DNA of 17,063 nt from Saprospiraceae bacterium (GCA_016715465.1 JADKAA010000030.1:1-17063), one strand, 5' to 3'; positions 1 through 6,755 are shown, counted from the first letter of the stretch. The notes: a model not told the origin generated them from the sequence alone. Program-made: numbers and translations.

Positions 1-48
1 CGACAAGATTGCGATTAAAAGTAAATTTTTGTTTTGCTGTAGAGTAGT

Positions 49-756
49 TTACAACTTCATCACCGCTTCCAGTGCCAGCACCATCATCGGCTGCAAGGCA
101 GTTTCCCGCTGATCAGCCGTAATTCTTTCATGCGTGGGAATAATATCTGAAACTGTTAGCAGGGTAGCGGCTGTCTTTCCCAGGTGAAGGGCATTGGCAA
201 ATAAAGAGAAGGCTTCCATTTCCACTGCCAGGCATTTATTGGCGGTGGCCACTTTTGGTGTCTTGCTGTCTTTGCGGTAAAAAATATCGCTGGAGTGAAT
301 ATTGCAATTCTTCAGGGCTATGTTTAATTCTGTCGCTGTCTTCTTAATGGTTTTAAACGCTTTTCCCTGGTGCCGGATACAGCTGTCTTTGATGCCCCAG
401 GCATATTTGGCAAAGGTGGATTCGCTGGCGGCATAGTCCACATTCACCAGGTCAAACAATTTCAGTTTAGTGGTATAAGCACCGCAGGTGCCAATGCGGA
501 TGATCGTATCCACTTCATACTCGGTGAACAGTTCGTAGGAATAAATGCCGATGGAAGGGCAGCCCATGCCACTGGCGCCTACAGTAACCGGTTTTCCTTT
601 GTAAGTGCCGGTATAGTAAAAAGCATTCCGGGTCTGGCTTACCAGTAGTACATCCTGTAAATAATTATCGGCAATATATTTGGCCCGCAGCGGATCCCCG
701 GCCAGCAGTACTGTTTTAGCAATCTCTCCTTTTTGGGCACTGATGTGAATACTCAT
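49..756 (-). CDS. deoD: Purine nucleoside phosphorylase DeoD-type
   Basis: Cytosolic enzyme that splits purine (deoxy)nucleosides with phosphate into free base and (deoxy)ribose-1-phosphate, in purine salvage. The 235-residue product has the normal length for the hexameric DeoD family. It shows the N-terminal phosphate/ribose-binding signature GDPLRAKYIA near residue 20, a GMGCPS loop, RIGTCGA, the nucleoside-binding VEMEA, and VSDIIPTHE carrying the catalytic aspartate at residue 204. An arginine at residue 217 (DQRET) matches the Arg217 that in Escherichia coli DeoD helps protonate the base, so the active site looks complete. The start ATG at 756 gives the usual N-terminus (MSIHISAQKG) with the phosphate-site histidine at residue 4. 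It is divergent from hutU across a 152-base gap. No consensus promoter was recognised for it. Function is assigned from family motifs. Confidence 0.96.
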   Translation of the reverse strand: MSIHISAQKGEIAKTVLLAGDPLRAKYIADNYLQDVLLVSQTRNAFYYTGTYKGKPVTVGASGMGCPSIGIYSYELFTEYEVDTIIRIGTCGAYTTKLKLFDLVNVDYAASESTFAKYAWGIKDSCIRHQGKAFKTIKKTATELNIALKNCNIHSSDIFYRKDSKTPKVATANKCLAVEMEAFSLFANALHLGKTAATLLTVSDIIPTHERITADQRETALQPMMVLALEAVMKL

Positions 757-830
757 GTTAGTTAAGGTTTATCGCGGTGAAGATATTTATTTTGAAAGAG
801 AATAACGACTTTTGCAGCGTCATATAAAGA

Positions 831-900
831 ATGTTGAATGTTGTATTATAAATGATATAACCTGGTCTGCATTCAACATTTATAATTCAACATTCAACAT
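831..900. repeat. Long inverted repeat with 7-base repeat core, just before hutU
   Basis: Arms at 831-854 and 877-900 are reverse complements over 24 bases with one mismatch, separated by a 22-base loop. The arms contain the heptamer TTCAACA repeated in tandem (TTCAACATTCAACAT at 886-900, and its complement on the left side). The right arm ends only 8 bases before the hutU ATG. If it lies in the hutU transcript it would form a strong hairpin beside the start codon. It is too long and too close to the start to be a normal operator. It may be a dispersed non-autonomous repeat or a translational control hairpin. A diverged copy of the right-arm motif occurs inside hutU. Confidence 0.85.
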
Positions 901-908
901 AATACAGC

Positions 909-2660
909 ATGAATACACTCACCAAACGCTACGACGCTATCAAGTATAAAACCCCAACCGGTACGAAACTGAGCTGCAAGGGCTGGATACAGGAAGCTGC
1001 CCTTCGCATGTTACTCAATAACCTCGATCCTGAAGTGGCCGAACGCCCCGATGATCTTATTGTATATGGTGGCAGGGGAAAAGCGGCCCGCAATTTTGAA
1101 GCACTGGATCATATCATCGCAGCACTGAAGATAGTGGAGAACGATGAGTCTTTACTTATTCAATCCGGCAAACCGGTGGGTATCTTAAAAACACATAAAG
1201 ATGCTCCCCGGGTGCTCATCAGTAACAGCCAGCTGGTACCTAACTGGGCCAACTGGAAACATTTTGATGAGCTGGAAAAAAAAGGCCTGATGATGTACGG
1301 ACAGATGACTGCCGGAAGTTGGATATACATTGGTTCCCAGGGGATAGTGCAGGGTACTTATGAAACTTATTCAGCTATTGCCGACAAGCATTTCAACGGT
1401 AGTTTAAAGGGTACGTTGAACGTAACGGCCGGTCTCGGCGGCATGGGTGGCGCACAGCCATTGGCCATCACCATGAATGAAGGGGTAGCACTCATCGCCG
1501 AAGTAGAAGAATGGCGGATTGACAAACGCATTGAAACAAAATACCTCGATGAAAAACATACCAGTATTGATGATGCCATTAACGCTGCCACACATTACCG
1601 CCGCGAAGGCGAGGCCAAAAGTATTGGGGTATTGTGCAATGCGGTTGACCTGCTCGATCGGCTGATACAAAGAGATATCATTCCCGATACATTGACCGAC
1701 CAGACCAGTGCTCACGACCCGCTGATCGGTTACGTACCACATACACTCAGCAATGCACAGGCTAATGTATTAAGACAGGAAAACCCGGAAGAGTATATAC
1801 GCCGCAGTTACGAGAGTATGCACCTGCATGTGCAGTTGATGCTGCAACTGATGGATAAGGGAGCCATCACTTTTGATTATGGAAATAATATCCGTGCAAG
1901 AGCGGAAGAATTTGAAAAGCAGCATGCTGAAAGATTAAAGCATAATGCTGAAAGCTTAACGCATAATGCTTTCAGCGTTCAGCATTTGGCATTGGGCAGG
2001 TGTTTCGATTTCCCCGGCTTTGTTCCCGCCTACATACGACCCTTATTTTGTGAGGGCAAAGGACCTTTCCGCTGGGCGGCACTGAGTGGCGACCCGAATG
2101 ATATTGCAGTTACAGATGAAGTGATCATGAATATGTTCCCGGAGAATAAAGGCATGCTCCGCTGGATGCAGATGGCCAAAGAAAAAATTGCCTTCCAGGG
2201 ATTGCCCGCCCGTATCTGCTGGTTAGGACAAGGCGAAAGAGAAAAAGCAGGTCTTGCTTTTAATGAACTGGTGAGGACAGGAAAAGTAAAAGCGCCGATC
2301 GTTATCGGCCGTGACCATTTGGATACCGGATCTGTGGCCTCTCCCAACCGGGAAACAGAAGCCATGCTGGATGGCAGTGATGCCGTGGCCGACTGGCCCA
2401 TCTTAAATGCACTGGTAAATACAGCCGGCGGTGCCAGTTGGGTTTCATTGCACCATGGTGGTGGTGTAGGCATGGGCTATAGCATACATGCCGGAATGGT
2501 GATCGTTGCAGATGGAACGGATGATGCGGAAGCAAGATTGAAAAGGGTTCTAAGAAACGATCCTGGTATGGGAGTGATACGGCATGCGGACGCAGGTTAT
2601 GATATTGCAGAAGAAATTTTACAGGCAAACGATTTGGATTTTAAAAAGAGGTTAAAGTAA
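909..2660 (+). CDS. hutU: Urocanate hydratase (urocanase) with in-frame insertion
   Basis: NAD-dependent cytosolic enzyme that converts urocanate to imidazolonepropionate, the second step of histidine breakdown. The product has the family landmarks: YGGRGKAARNFE near the N-terminus, QSGKPVGILKTH, the dinucleotide-binding GLGGMGGAQP, YGNNIR at about 324, FDFPGFVPAYIRPLFC, and GLPARICWLG with Cys437, which corresponds to the active-site region around Cys410 of Pseudomonas urocanase. NRETEAMLDGSDAV and LHHGGGVGMGYS follow. The 583 residues exceed the usual ~556 by about 27. The excess lies between YGNNIR and FDFPGF (about residues 330-365), where a histidine- and asparagine-rich heptad repeat encoded by a palindromic DNA element is found. 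The frame is intact, so the enzyme is probably functional. No other hut gene is in the window. Confidence 0.97.
   Translation: MNTLTKRYDAIKYKTPTGTKLSCKGWIQEAALRMLLNNLDPEVAERPDDLIVYGGRGKAARNFEALDHIIAALKIVENDESLLIQSGKPVGILKTHKDAPRVLISNSQLVPNWANWKHFDELEKKGLMMYGQMTAGSWIYIGSQGIVQGTYETYSAIADKHFNGSLKGTLNVTAGLGGMGGAQPLAITMNEGVALIAEVEEWRIDKRIETKYLDEKHTSIDDAINAATHYRREGEAKSIGVLCNAVDLLDRLIQRDIIPDTLTDQTSAHDPLIGYVPHTLSNAQANVLRQENPEEYIRRSYESMHLHVQLMLQLMDKGAITFDYGNNIRARAEEFEKQHAERLKHNAESLTHNAFSVQHLALGRCFDFPGFVPAYIRPLFCEGKGPFRWAALSGDPNDIAVTDEVIMNMFPENKGMLRWMQMAKEKIAFQGLPARICWLGQGEREKAGLAFNELVRTGKVKAPIVIGRDHLDTGSVASPNRETEAMLDGSDAVADWPILNALVNTAGGASWVSLHHGGGVGMGYSIHAGMVIVADGTDDAEARLKRVLRNDPGMGVIRHADAGYDIAEEILQANDLDFKKRLK
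1918..1990. repeat. Palindromic tandem-repeat insertion inside hutU coding frame
   Basis: Two 21-base units at 1924-1944 and 1945-1965 match at 19 of 21 bases, and a third partial unit follows. An inverted repeat joins 1944-1955 (AATGCTGAAAGC) to 1968-1979 (GCTTTCAGCGTT) with one mismatch. The sequence TTCAGCGTTCAGCAT at 1971-1985 matches the hairpin arm before hutU (TTCAACATTCAACAT) at 12 of 15 positions, and all three changes are A to G. It translates as three related heptads (AERLKHN, AESLTHN, AFSVQHL) and adds about 27 residues at a place where other urocanases have a short loop. Mobility of the element is inferred. Confidence 0.8.
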
Positions 2661-2679
2661 AATAAAATTATTCCCTTTT

Positions 2680-2716
2680 TTTGGTAAATAGAACCATTTC
2701 CCTAATTTTGGGAAAT
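2680..2716 (+). promoter_or_regulatory. Bacteroidota-type promoter with palindromic operator for the higBA-like module
   Basis: A TTTG box at 2680-2683, then 19 bases, then TAATTTTG at 2703-2710 match the Bacteroidota sigma-ABfr consensus (TTTG, spacer, TAnnTTTG) exactly. A perfect 7-base inverted repeat, ATTTCCC (2696-2702) and GGGAAAT (2710-2716), encloses the -7 box, with GAAC/GTTC outer bases at 2691-2694 and 2720-2723. Transcription would start around 2717, leaving a leader of about 70 bases before the toxin gene. The palindrome is placed to let the antitoxin or the toxin-antitoxin complex block the promoter, as known for HigA-type repressors. Binding here is inferred. Confidence 0.75.
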
Positions 2717-2739
2717 ATAGTTCTTTGTATTAATTGGAT

Positions 2740-2753
2740 GCATTTAAAAATGC
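2740..2753. repeat. Second small palindrome in the toxin leader
   Basis: GCATTT at 2740-2745 and AAATGC at 2748-2753 form a perfect 6-base inverted repeat with a two-base centre. It lies downstream of the predicted start of transcription and about 30 bases before the toxin start. It could be a secondary operator site, or it could be chance in AT-rich DNA. Confidence 0.4.
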
Positions 2754-2784
2754 AGTAAGAATTTAATTTTTTAAAGATGACTCA

Positions 2785-3096
2785 ATGATCATTGAATTCA
2801 ACAATGCTTACCTCCAAAGAATATTTGAAGGCAAGCAAGTGACAGGTAAGCCAAAGTATAGCCAGGATGTGACCCTGAAGTACAAAAAGACAGTTTTAAT
2901 GCTTCAGAATGCTGATAGCATAAAAGAACTGAAAAAATTTAGAGGATTGAATTTTGAAGCCTTGAAAGGAGATTTTAAGGGTTACTATTCTGTAAGAGTT
3001 GACCTGCAATACAGGTTGATTTTAAGCATTGAGAAGAACGCAGTGGTAGTAACAGATGTATTGATAATAGAAGATTTGACAAATCATTATCAATAG
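2785..3096 (+). CDS. higB: RelE/HigB-family toxin of a type II toxin-antitoxin system
   Basis: Predicted mRNA-cleaving toxin of the HigB/RelE superfamily, 103 residues, the usual size. The signature is the C-terminal half: a helix with KELKKFRGLNFEALKGD, then the beta strands GYYSVRVDLQYRLIL, where the conserved Arg and Gln-Tyr-Arg of HigB toxins sit, and a final strand ending in a His-Tyr pair (NHYQ). The gene precedes its antitoxin, the toxin-first order typical of higBA, with a 91-base gap. A clear promoter and operator palindrome lie directly upstream. The intact frame and conserved core suggest an active module. HigB in the wide sense is supported by the partner; the exact subfamily is not certain. 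Confidence 0.88.
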   Translation: MIIEFNNAYLQRIFEGKQVTGKPKYSQDVTLKYKKTVLMLQNADSIKELKKFRGLNFEALKGDFKGYYSVRVDLQYRLILSIEKNAVVVTDVLIIEDLTNHYQ

Positions 3097-3113
3097 TAAG
3101 AATTAGAATGAAC

Positions 3114-3153
3114 GGTTATGGCAGTTAATCAATATGGGTTTCCTGCCATAATC
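3114..3153. repeat. Inverted repeat between toxin and antitoxin genes
   Basis: GGTTATGGCAG at 3114-3124 and CTGCCATAATC at 3143-3153 are complementary at 10 of 11 positions with an 18-base loop. It fills the middle of the gap between the toxin stop and the antitoxin start. It could be an intercistronic hairpin that sets toxin/antitoxin ratio, or an operator for an internal antitoxin promoter. Confidence 0.55.
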
Positions 3154-3187
3154 ATAGAAACACACAAACACAAATCGTATAAATATT

Positions 3188-3490
3188 ATGTCTACCTACA
3201 AAGTAGTTAATTCCCGTGGCAAAGAAATTTTTACAGATGTAACATTACATCCCGGGGAAATCTTGCAAGTGGAATTAGCGGCCAGGAATATTAAGAAAAC
3301 AGAATTTGCAGAATTACTTGGAATGAAAGCCGGGCATTTCAGCGAGTTATTACATGGTAAAAGGCATGTAAGTGCGGCCACTGCCATTAAACTACAAAAG
3401 CATTTAGATATTTCTGCGGAATACTGGATGAGGGTTCAGGTATATTATGACTTGTTTGTAGAAAGAAATAAGGATAGGGAAGCAGCCTAA
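3188..3490 (+). CDS. higA: HigA-family antitoxin (XRE-type helix-turn-helix)
   Basis: DNA-binding antitoxin that should neutralise the preceding toxin and repress the shared promoter. The 100-residue product carries HPGEILQVEL at about residue 21, the characteristic opening of HigA-type antitoxins. A helix-turn-helix follows (KTEFAELLGMKAGHFSELLHGKRHVSAATAIKL without gaps over about residues 38-70), then the family's ending ISAEYWMRVQVYYDL, with the conserved Trp, Gln and Tyr-Asp-Leu. The start at 3188 gives a complete domain. An inverted repeat lies in the gap before it and a palindrome covers the upstream promoter, either of which may be its target. A nested palindromic repeat begins 46 bases after the stop and may end the transcript. 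Confidence 0.92.
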   Translation: MSTYKVVNSRGKEIFTDVTLHPGEILQVELAARNIKKTEFAELLGMKAGHFSELLHGKRHVSAATAIKLQKHLDISAEYWMRVQVYYDLFVERNKDREAA

Positions 3491-3536
3491 ATTCAACCTC
3501 TGCGAAACAAACTGGCACCTATTCCTTTAAACGACT

Positions 3537-3593
3537 TTAAGCCCCTCTTTGTGAGAGCCTATCCCGTCCGAAGGCGGGATTTGGGGGGCTTAA
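3537..3593. repeat. Nested palindromic (REP-like) repeat after higA
   Basis: An outer stem pairs TTAAGCCCC (3537-3545) with GGGGCTTAA (3585-3593). Inside it a second stem pairs ATCCCG (3561-3566) with CGGGAT (3575-3580), extended inward by CC/GG around a GAA loop with one bulged T, and outward by CC (3558-3559) with GG (3583-3584). CTCT/AGAG at 3545-3557 could form a small third arm. The compact G/C-rich fold in AT-rich intergenic DNA resembles dispersed palindromic repeats in other genomes. It may also end higBA transcription, but no T-run follows. Confidence 0.7.
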
Positions 3594-3756
3594 TTACTCA
3601 CCTGCATTACTACTATCAGCTTTACTTGCGACGCTCCGTTCAGGGTTCTGTAATTCTATTGAGCAAATCCGCAGTCTCCTCTTCTTTCACGGTCTTTTCT
3701 TACTTTCGGGGGAGCTTACAATAGCCTACCCTTGTTGGCCAATAAAGCACATACAT

Positions 3757-3996
3757 GTGTTCCCGAACGGAACGGTGGCACAGTTTTTATGCAAGCGTCA
3801 AAGGATTGTATTGTGGATAGATAATGGGGAAGACACTATCCCCAACTTCCCAAAGTATATAGAAGTGGTCTCTGTGTCAGAAAGTTTCATACTGACTACG
3901 CCAATTCCGGAACTAACAGTTTGGGTAAATGAGTTGTTGAAACAAAAAGCCACTGAGTGGCTTCAGCGATTTATTGACACTTTCAATAAATCATAA
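3757..3996 (+). CDS. Doubtful hypothetical protein (GTG start)
   Basis: A 79-codon frame starting at GTG 3757. I do not recognise a family. The same frame stays open upstream to a stop at 3538-3540, giving about 152 stop-free codons, but no convincing ATG start is present in the extension. The product has no clear signal peptide; it has a hydrophobic strand-like middle (SFILTTPIPELTVWV) and an amphipathic end. It could be the 3' remnant of a decayed gene, part of a repeat, or chance. The upstream part overlaps the palindromic repeat, so the extension is unlikely to be translated as such. Confidence 0.3.
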   Translation: MFPNGTVAQFLCKRQRIVLWIDNGEDTIPNFPKYIEVVSVSESFILTTPIPELTVWVNELLKQKATEWLQRFIDTFNKS

Positions 3997-4091
3997 ACCC
4001 CGGTTGTGCTTTGTTAACAACTAAGCACATAATGGTTTCTTAAAAGTCGTAAAATTCTTTAACTTTCATTTGAAACATTAAACCAACTACT

Positions 4092-4475
4092 ATGGCTAAA
4101 TCTGCAGCAGACCTCGTTAAAGAGGCTAAAAGTCAAATAGACAATTTAACACCGGCAGAGGTGAAAGAAGAATTAGCAAAAGGCAATGCCACCCTTATTG
4201 ACATCCGCGAAGCAGAAGAATTAAAAGTGAATGGCCGCATTGACGGTTCTATTCTTGCACCAAGAGGCATGCTTGAATTCTATGCGGATGAAACCACGCC
4301 TTATCACAAACCTGAGTTTGACCGCAGCAAAAAACTGATACTGCAATGCGCTTCCGGTGGCCGGTCAGCCCTTGCTGCCCTTACACTGAAGCAAATGGGC
4401 TATACTGATGTCTGTCATTTGGATGGTGGCATCAAGGCATGGAAAGAAGCGGGACTGCCCGTGCAGGCTGATTGA
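4092..4475 (+). CDS. Single-domain rhodanese-like sulfurtransferase
   Basis: Small cytosolic protein expected to carry a persulfide on its active-site cysteine and transfer sulfur; the acceptor is unknown. The 127 residues hold one rhodanese domain: LIDIREAEEL (family DxRE signature) at about 36-45, and LILQCASGGRS with the catalytic Cys86 opening the six-residue loop CASGGR. GYTDVCHLDGGIKAWKEAGLPV follows, the usual domain end. An N-terminal helix of about 25 residues precedes the domain. There is no signal peptide. The start ATG at 4092 follows an AT-rich leader with no clear promoter. It stands alone, followed by a broken cupin gene on the same strand. Confidence 0.93.
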   Translation: MAKSAADLVKEAKSQIDNLTPAEVKEELAKGNATLIDIREAEELKVNGRIDGSILAPRGMLEFYADETTPYHKPEFDRSKKLILQCASGGRSALAALTLKQMGYTDVCHLDGGIKAWKEAGLPVQAD

Positions 4476-4559
4476 TTTTGCCAGGCAGATACAGGTATTG
4501 GCTTCAGGCCACTAAAGAAAAAATAGCTTCGCCATGGTTCGTGTCCGTAAGTAAAAGCC

Positions 4560-4581
4560 CCGATGTCGCTCCACACATCGG
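4560..4581. repeat. Hairpin between rhodanese and cupin remnant
   Basis: CCGATGT at 4560-4566 and ACATCGG at 4575-4581 form a perfect 7-base stem with an 8-base loop, 84 bases past the rhodanese stop. No T-run follows, so a terminator role is uncertain. Confidence 0.35.
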
Positions 4582-4594
4582 AATTTAAAAGTAC

Positions 4595-4972
4595 TTGAGT
4601 ATTGCGTGGAGACTGCAACCCGGCAATAGAGAAGGCCTTATAGTAGTTTCCGGCAGGATGGCTTGCCAGTTGGCCAGCAAACCAGTGTTGTATGCCGGCC
4701 CGGGTGATTCAGTACTGGTAAAAGCCAGTGTGCCATATAAGTTCTGGAATGATGGGGCTGCTATATTGTTGGTGAAAGGCTTCATCACCCCACCGGATAA
4801 TTACTTCTGCTTTTTACCTGAGATTTAAAAATCCATACAGGCTAACAAGGGCAAGCCGGCAATATTTGATGCAGCTTATTTGCTGAACTGCTACAAATCA
4901 GAATATGCTATGACCGAGATTCCGGCCTTAGTACAAAAATACTCTTCCCGTTTATTTTATTTGTTGGACTAA
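4595..4972 (+). pseudogene. Broken cupin-domain protein
   Basis: Remnant of a small cupin-fold protein. The frame from TTG 4595 encodes the second half of a cupin barrel: VVSGRMACQLASK, YAGPGDSVLVKASVPYKF, WNDG, and ILLVKGFITPPDNY. A TAA at 4826-4828 interrupts it. The same frame then runs on to a stop at 4970-4972 and encodes a plausible family C-terminus (GKPAIFDAAYLLN, YKSEYAMTEIPALVQKY). The N-terminal half, with the metal-binding histidines, is not readable in this frame because of a stop at 4586-4588. The gene is therefore broken at the 5' side and by one nonsense codon. Coordinates cover only the readable part; the original start probably lay between 4476 and 4595. It converges with the next gene two bases away. 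Confidence 0.6.
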
Positions 4973-4973
4973 A

Positions 4974-6029
4974 CTAATTTCCTGATGACTTTCTAAATTC
5001 AAAGGTGATGTAGTAACCTTCCCCGTATTCAAATTTTTTCAATGTTAAGTTCACCGTGTTTTTATAACGGCTACCTTCTGTATCACTCCGATGGTGTTCA
5101 TAGTACCACCATTTATCTGTAGCCTTACTATAGATATTGTCATATCGTTGAAAGGAGATAGAGGTCTTACATTGTTCAATTTCTGCAGCCAATTCATTAT
5201 AGCGGCGTGTTGCAGTTTCCAGGTCTTTAATAAAGAGATTAGTAGTGTACTGGTTCCACAAGTTATTAGTAACATATTCAATTTTTGGGAAAGAAAAGTT
5301 GCTGAAACTTACGATACTGGTATAAGTAGGCTTCCATTTTTCATTTTGCAACAAATTGCCACGTATTGAGGTAAAATTAGTTGGTGAGTATTCAATAAGC
5401 GCCAGCATTAATGGTAAAATAGAATTGTAATGATTTTTATTGGTGTTTACAGCTACTGGTGGATTTCTCATAATTCCTTTTTGGTGGATGGCTTTACTAT
5501 GAAATAACCGGAAAATAACCGTGTAGCTTTTTGGATCAGTTAACATGATCAATTCAATCGTTACAAAACTATCCGGCATTGCCTTGCTTACCTGGAAACT
5601 GGTGTAACGGGTATAACCGGCTTTGATCGCAGAATCTTGTGCCACCGGCTTTAGACAGCTCTTTGTTTTATTTTTTATGGTACTGAAAAACTGGTTTGCT
5701 GCTGATAGATCACTAAAAACTGAAGTAGCAATAAAATAAGGAAGAGCAGAAGAAGCGGGCATTTTAAAAGGAGTAACATTTCCCGTTTGTACAAATTTTC
5801 TTTCAAAACCTAATGAAGGCAGCGTTGTATTATAACCGATGCTTACTGATCCTTGTTTTTCATTATACCGGTAAGCAATAAATCCATCTTTGCTGTTGAT
5901 AAGAATTAGCCGCAGACTATCACAGAAAGTATCAGGAATAATATTTTTTTTAACATGGGTTACTGGCTGTGCAACTGTTATCAAACCATTCACTAAAAAG
6001 AATAAGGAAGTGTAAAATATTTTGACCAT
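4974..6029 (-). CDS. Secreted protein of unknown function
   Basis: A 351-residue product with an N-terminal signal peptide: Lys at position 3, a hydrophobic core FYTSLFFLVNGLITV and a likely cleavage after VAQ (residues 19-21). It is expected in the periplasm or outside the cell. I recognise no domain. The mature part is rich in aromatic and polar residues, with a probable helical stretch near 275-295 (LETATRRYNELAAEIEQ), and it ends in a strand-like YYITFEFRK. There is no lipobox and no TonB-receptor or sorting-tail signature. It stands alone on this strand and converges with the cupin remnant. The ATG at 6029 is the first that includes the whole signal peptide. No promoter was recognised upstream. 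Confidence 0.75.
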   Translation of the reverse strand: MVKIFYTSLFFLVNGLITVAQPVTHVKKNIIPDTFCDSLRLILINSKDGFIAYRYNEKQGSVSIGYNTTLPSLGFERKFVQTGNVTPFKMPASSALPYFIATSVFSDLSAANQFFSTIKNKTKSCLKPVAQDSAIKAGYTRYTSFQVSKAMPDSFVTIELIMLTDPKSYTVIFRLFHSKAIHQKGIMRNPPVAVNTNKNHYNSILPLMLALIEYSPTNFTSIRGNLLQNEKWKPTYTSIVSFSNFSFPKIEYVTNNLWNQYTTNLFIKDLETATRRYNELAAEIEQCKTSISFQRYDNIYSKATDKWWYYEHHRSDTEGSRYKNTVNLTLKKFEYGEGYYITFEFRKSSGN

Positions 6030-6215
6030 ATACCGGGTTATAGCTGTAAATATAAGAGGAAGCTATGTACCGGAACTACCGTTCGGAGGGTATTCCTTTC
6101 ATTTATTTTATTCGTTATTATTAAAAGCACAATTTAACAACCGGTTTTACTTTTATCAGGCTGTTTTCAGTTAATTTTACCGCTTTGAGCACAAACAACT
6201 ATCTATACCGTATCT

Positions 6216-6639
6216 ATGTTTTTAAAAATACTGACAGTAGCCGGCCTGGCTACTTTTGAAATATATGCAGCGATCCCCGCCGGATTTGCGTTTGGTCTTT
6301 CATCCGTGCTGATCTTTTTGGCCAGTCTTACCGGGGGCCTGGCAGGTGCAGTGGTGTCTGCTTTTTTTGGTGATAAGATCAGGGCCTTCTTTCATAAAAA
6401 GAAGCCTACAAAAAGCGAGGAAAAAAAAACACCCGGTCATAACAAAGCTTTGGAACAAATACGGAATCATAGGCCTGGGTGTTTTAGGTACCATTACGGT
6501 GGGGGCACCCATAAGTATTGCGGTGGGAACGGGGTTAAATGTGAATATTAAACAACTATTGGTCTGGTGTTGCCTGGGTGTACTGATCCGCTGCAGTTTA
6601 TTTACCACGATAGGTCATTACGGGCTGCAGTTATTATAA
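6216..6639 (+). pseudogene. Small export-type membrane protein, split at a run of nine A
   Basis: Inner-membrane protein resembling the putative small multidrug export family (Sm_multidrug_ex, COG2426), which has no well-established substrate. The first frame gives a hydrophobic N-terminal half (IYAAIPAGFAFGL, IFLASLTGGLAGAVVSAFFG) and a basic linker (FFHKKKPTKSEE). The second half lies one base over: KLWNKYGIIGLGVLGTITVG, APISIAVGTGLN, LLVWCCLGVLIRCSLFTTIG. The switch is at A9 (6421-6429). With eight A the two halves join into about 140 residues, the expected size. The break may be a sequencing error, a true mutation, or a slippery contingency tract. The family call is by motif resemblance. 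Confidence 0.65.
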
Positions 6640-6747
6640 TAGCATCAAAGCCTTCTGATGTAATTACTGGTATTGCGTTTAAGCGGGCCTGCCCCAGTAA
6701 AAACAATCTGCACAGCATTCCGATTAGTGCAGGATTGTTACAGCTTG

Positions 6748-6755
6748 TATCTTCG
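6748..6755 (+). promoter_or_regulatory. Possible -7 box before the LLM oxidoreductase
   Basis: TATCTTCG at 6748-6755 is one base away from the Bacteroidota -7 consensus TAnnTTTG and lies 17 bases before the start codon at 6773. The region about 20 bases upstream has only TTAG (6724-6727) where TTTG is expected, so support is weak. Confidence 0.25.

Noticed and set aside
370..648. 92-codon plus-strand frame opposite deoD
   Set aside because: Antisense shadow of a well-supported gene; no domain and no start context.
1367..2628. Several minus-strand frames opposite hutU
   Set aside because: All lie within the intact hutU frame and have irregular, Pro/Cys/His-rich compositions typical of shadow frames.
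3491..3756. Insertion sequence remnant or RNA gene after higA
   Set aside because: No terminal inverted repeats with target duplication and no transposase similarity were seen; the structure is explained better as a palindromic repeat.
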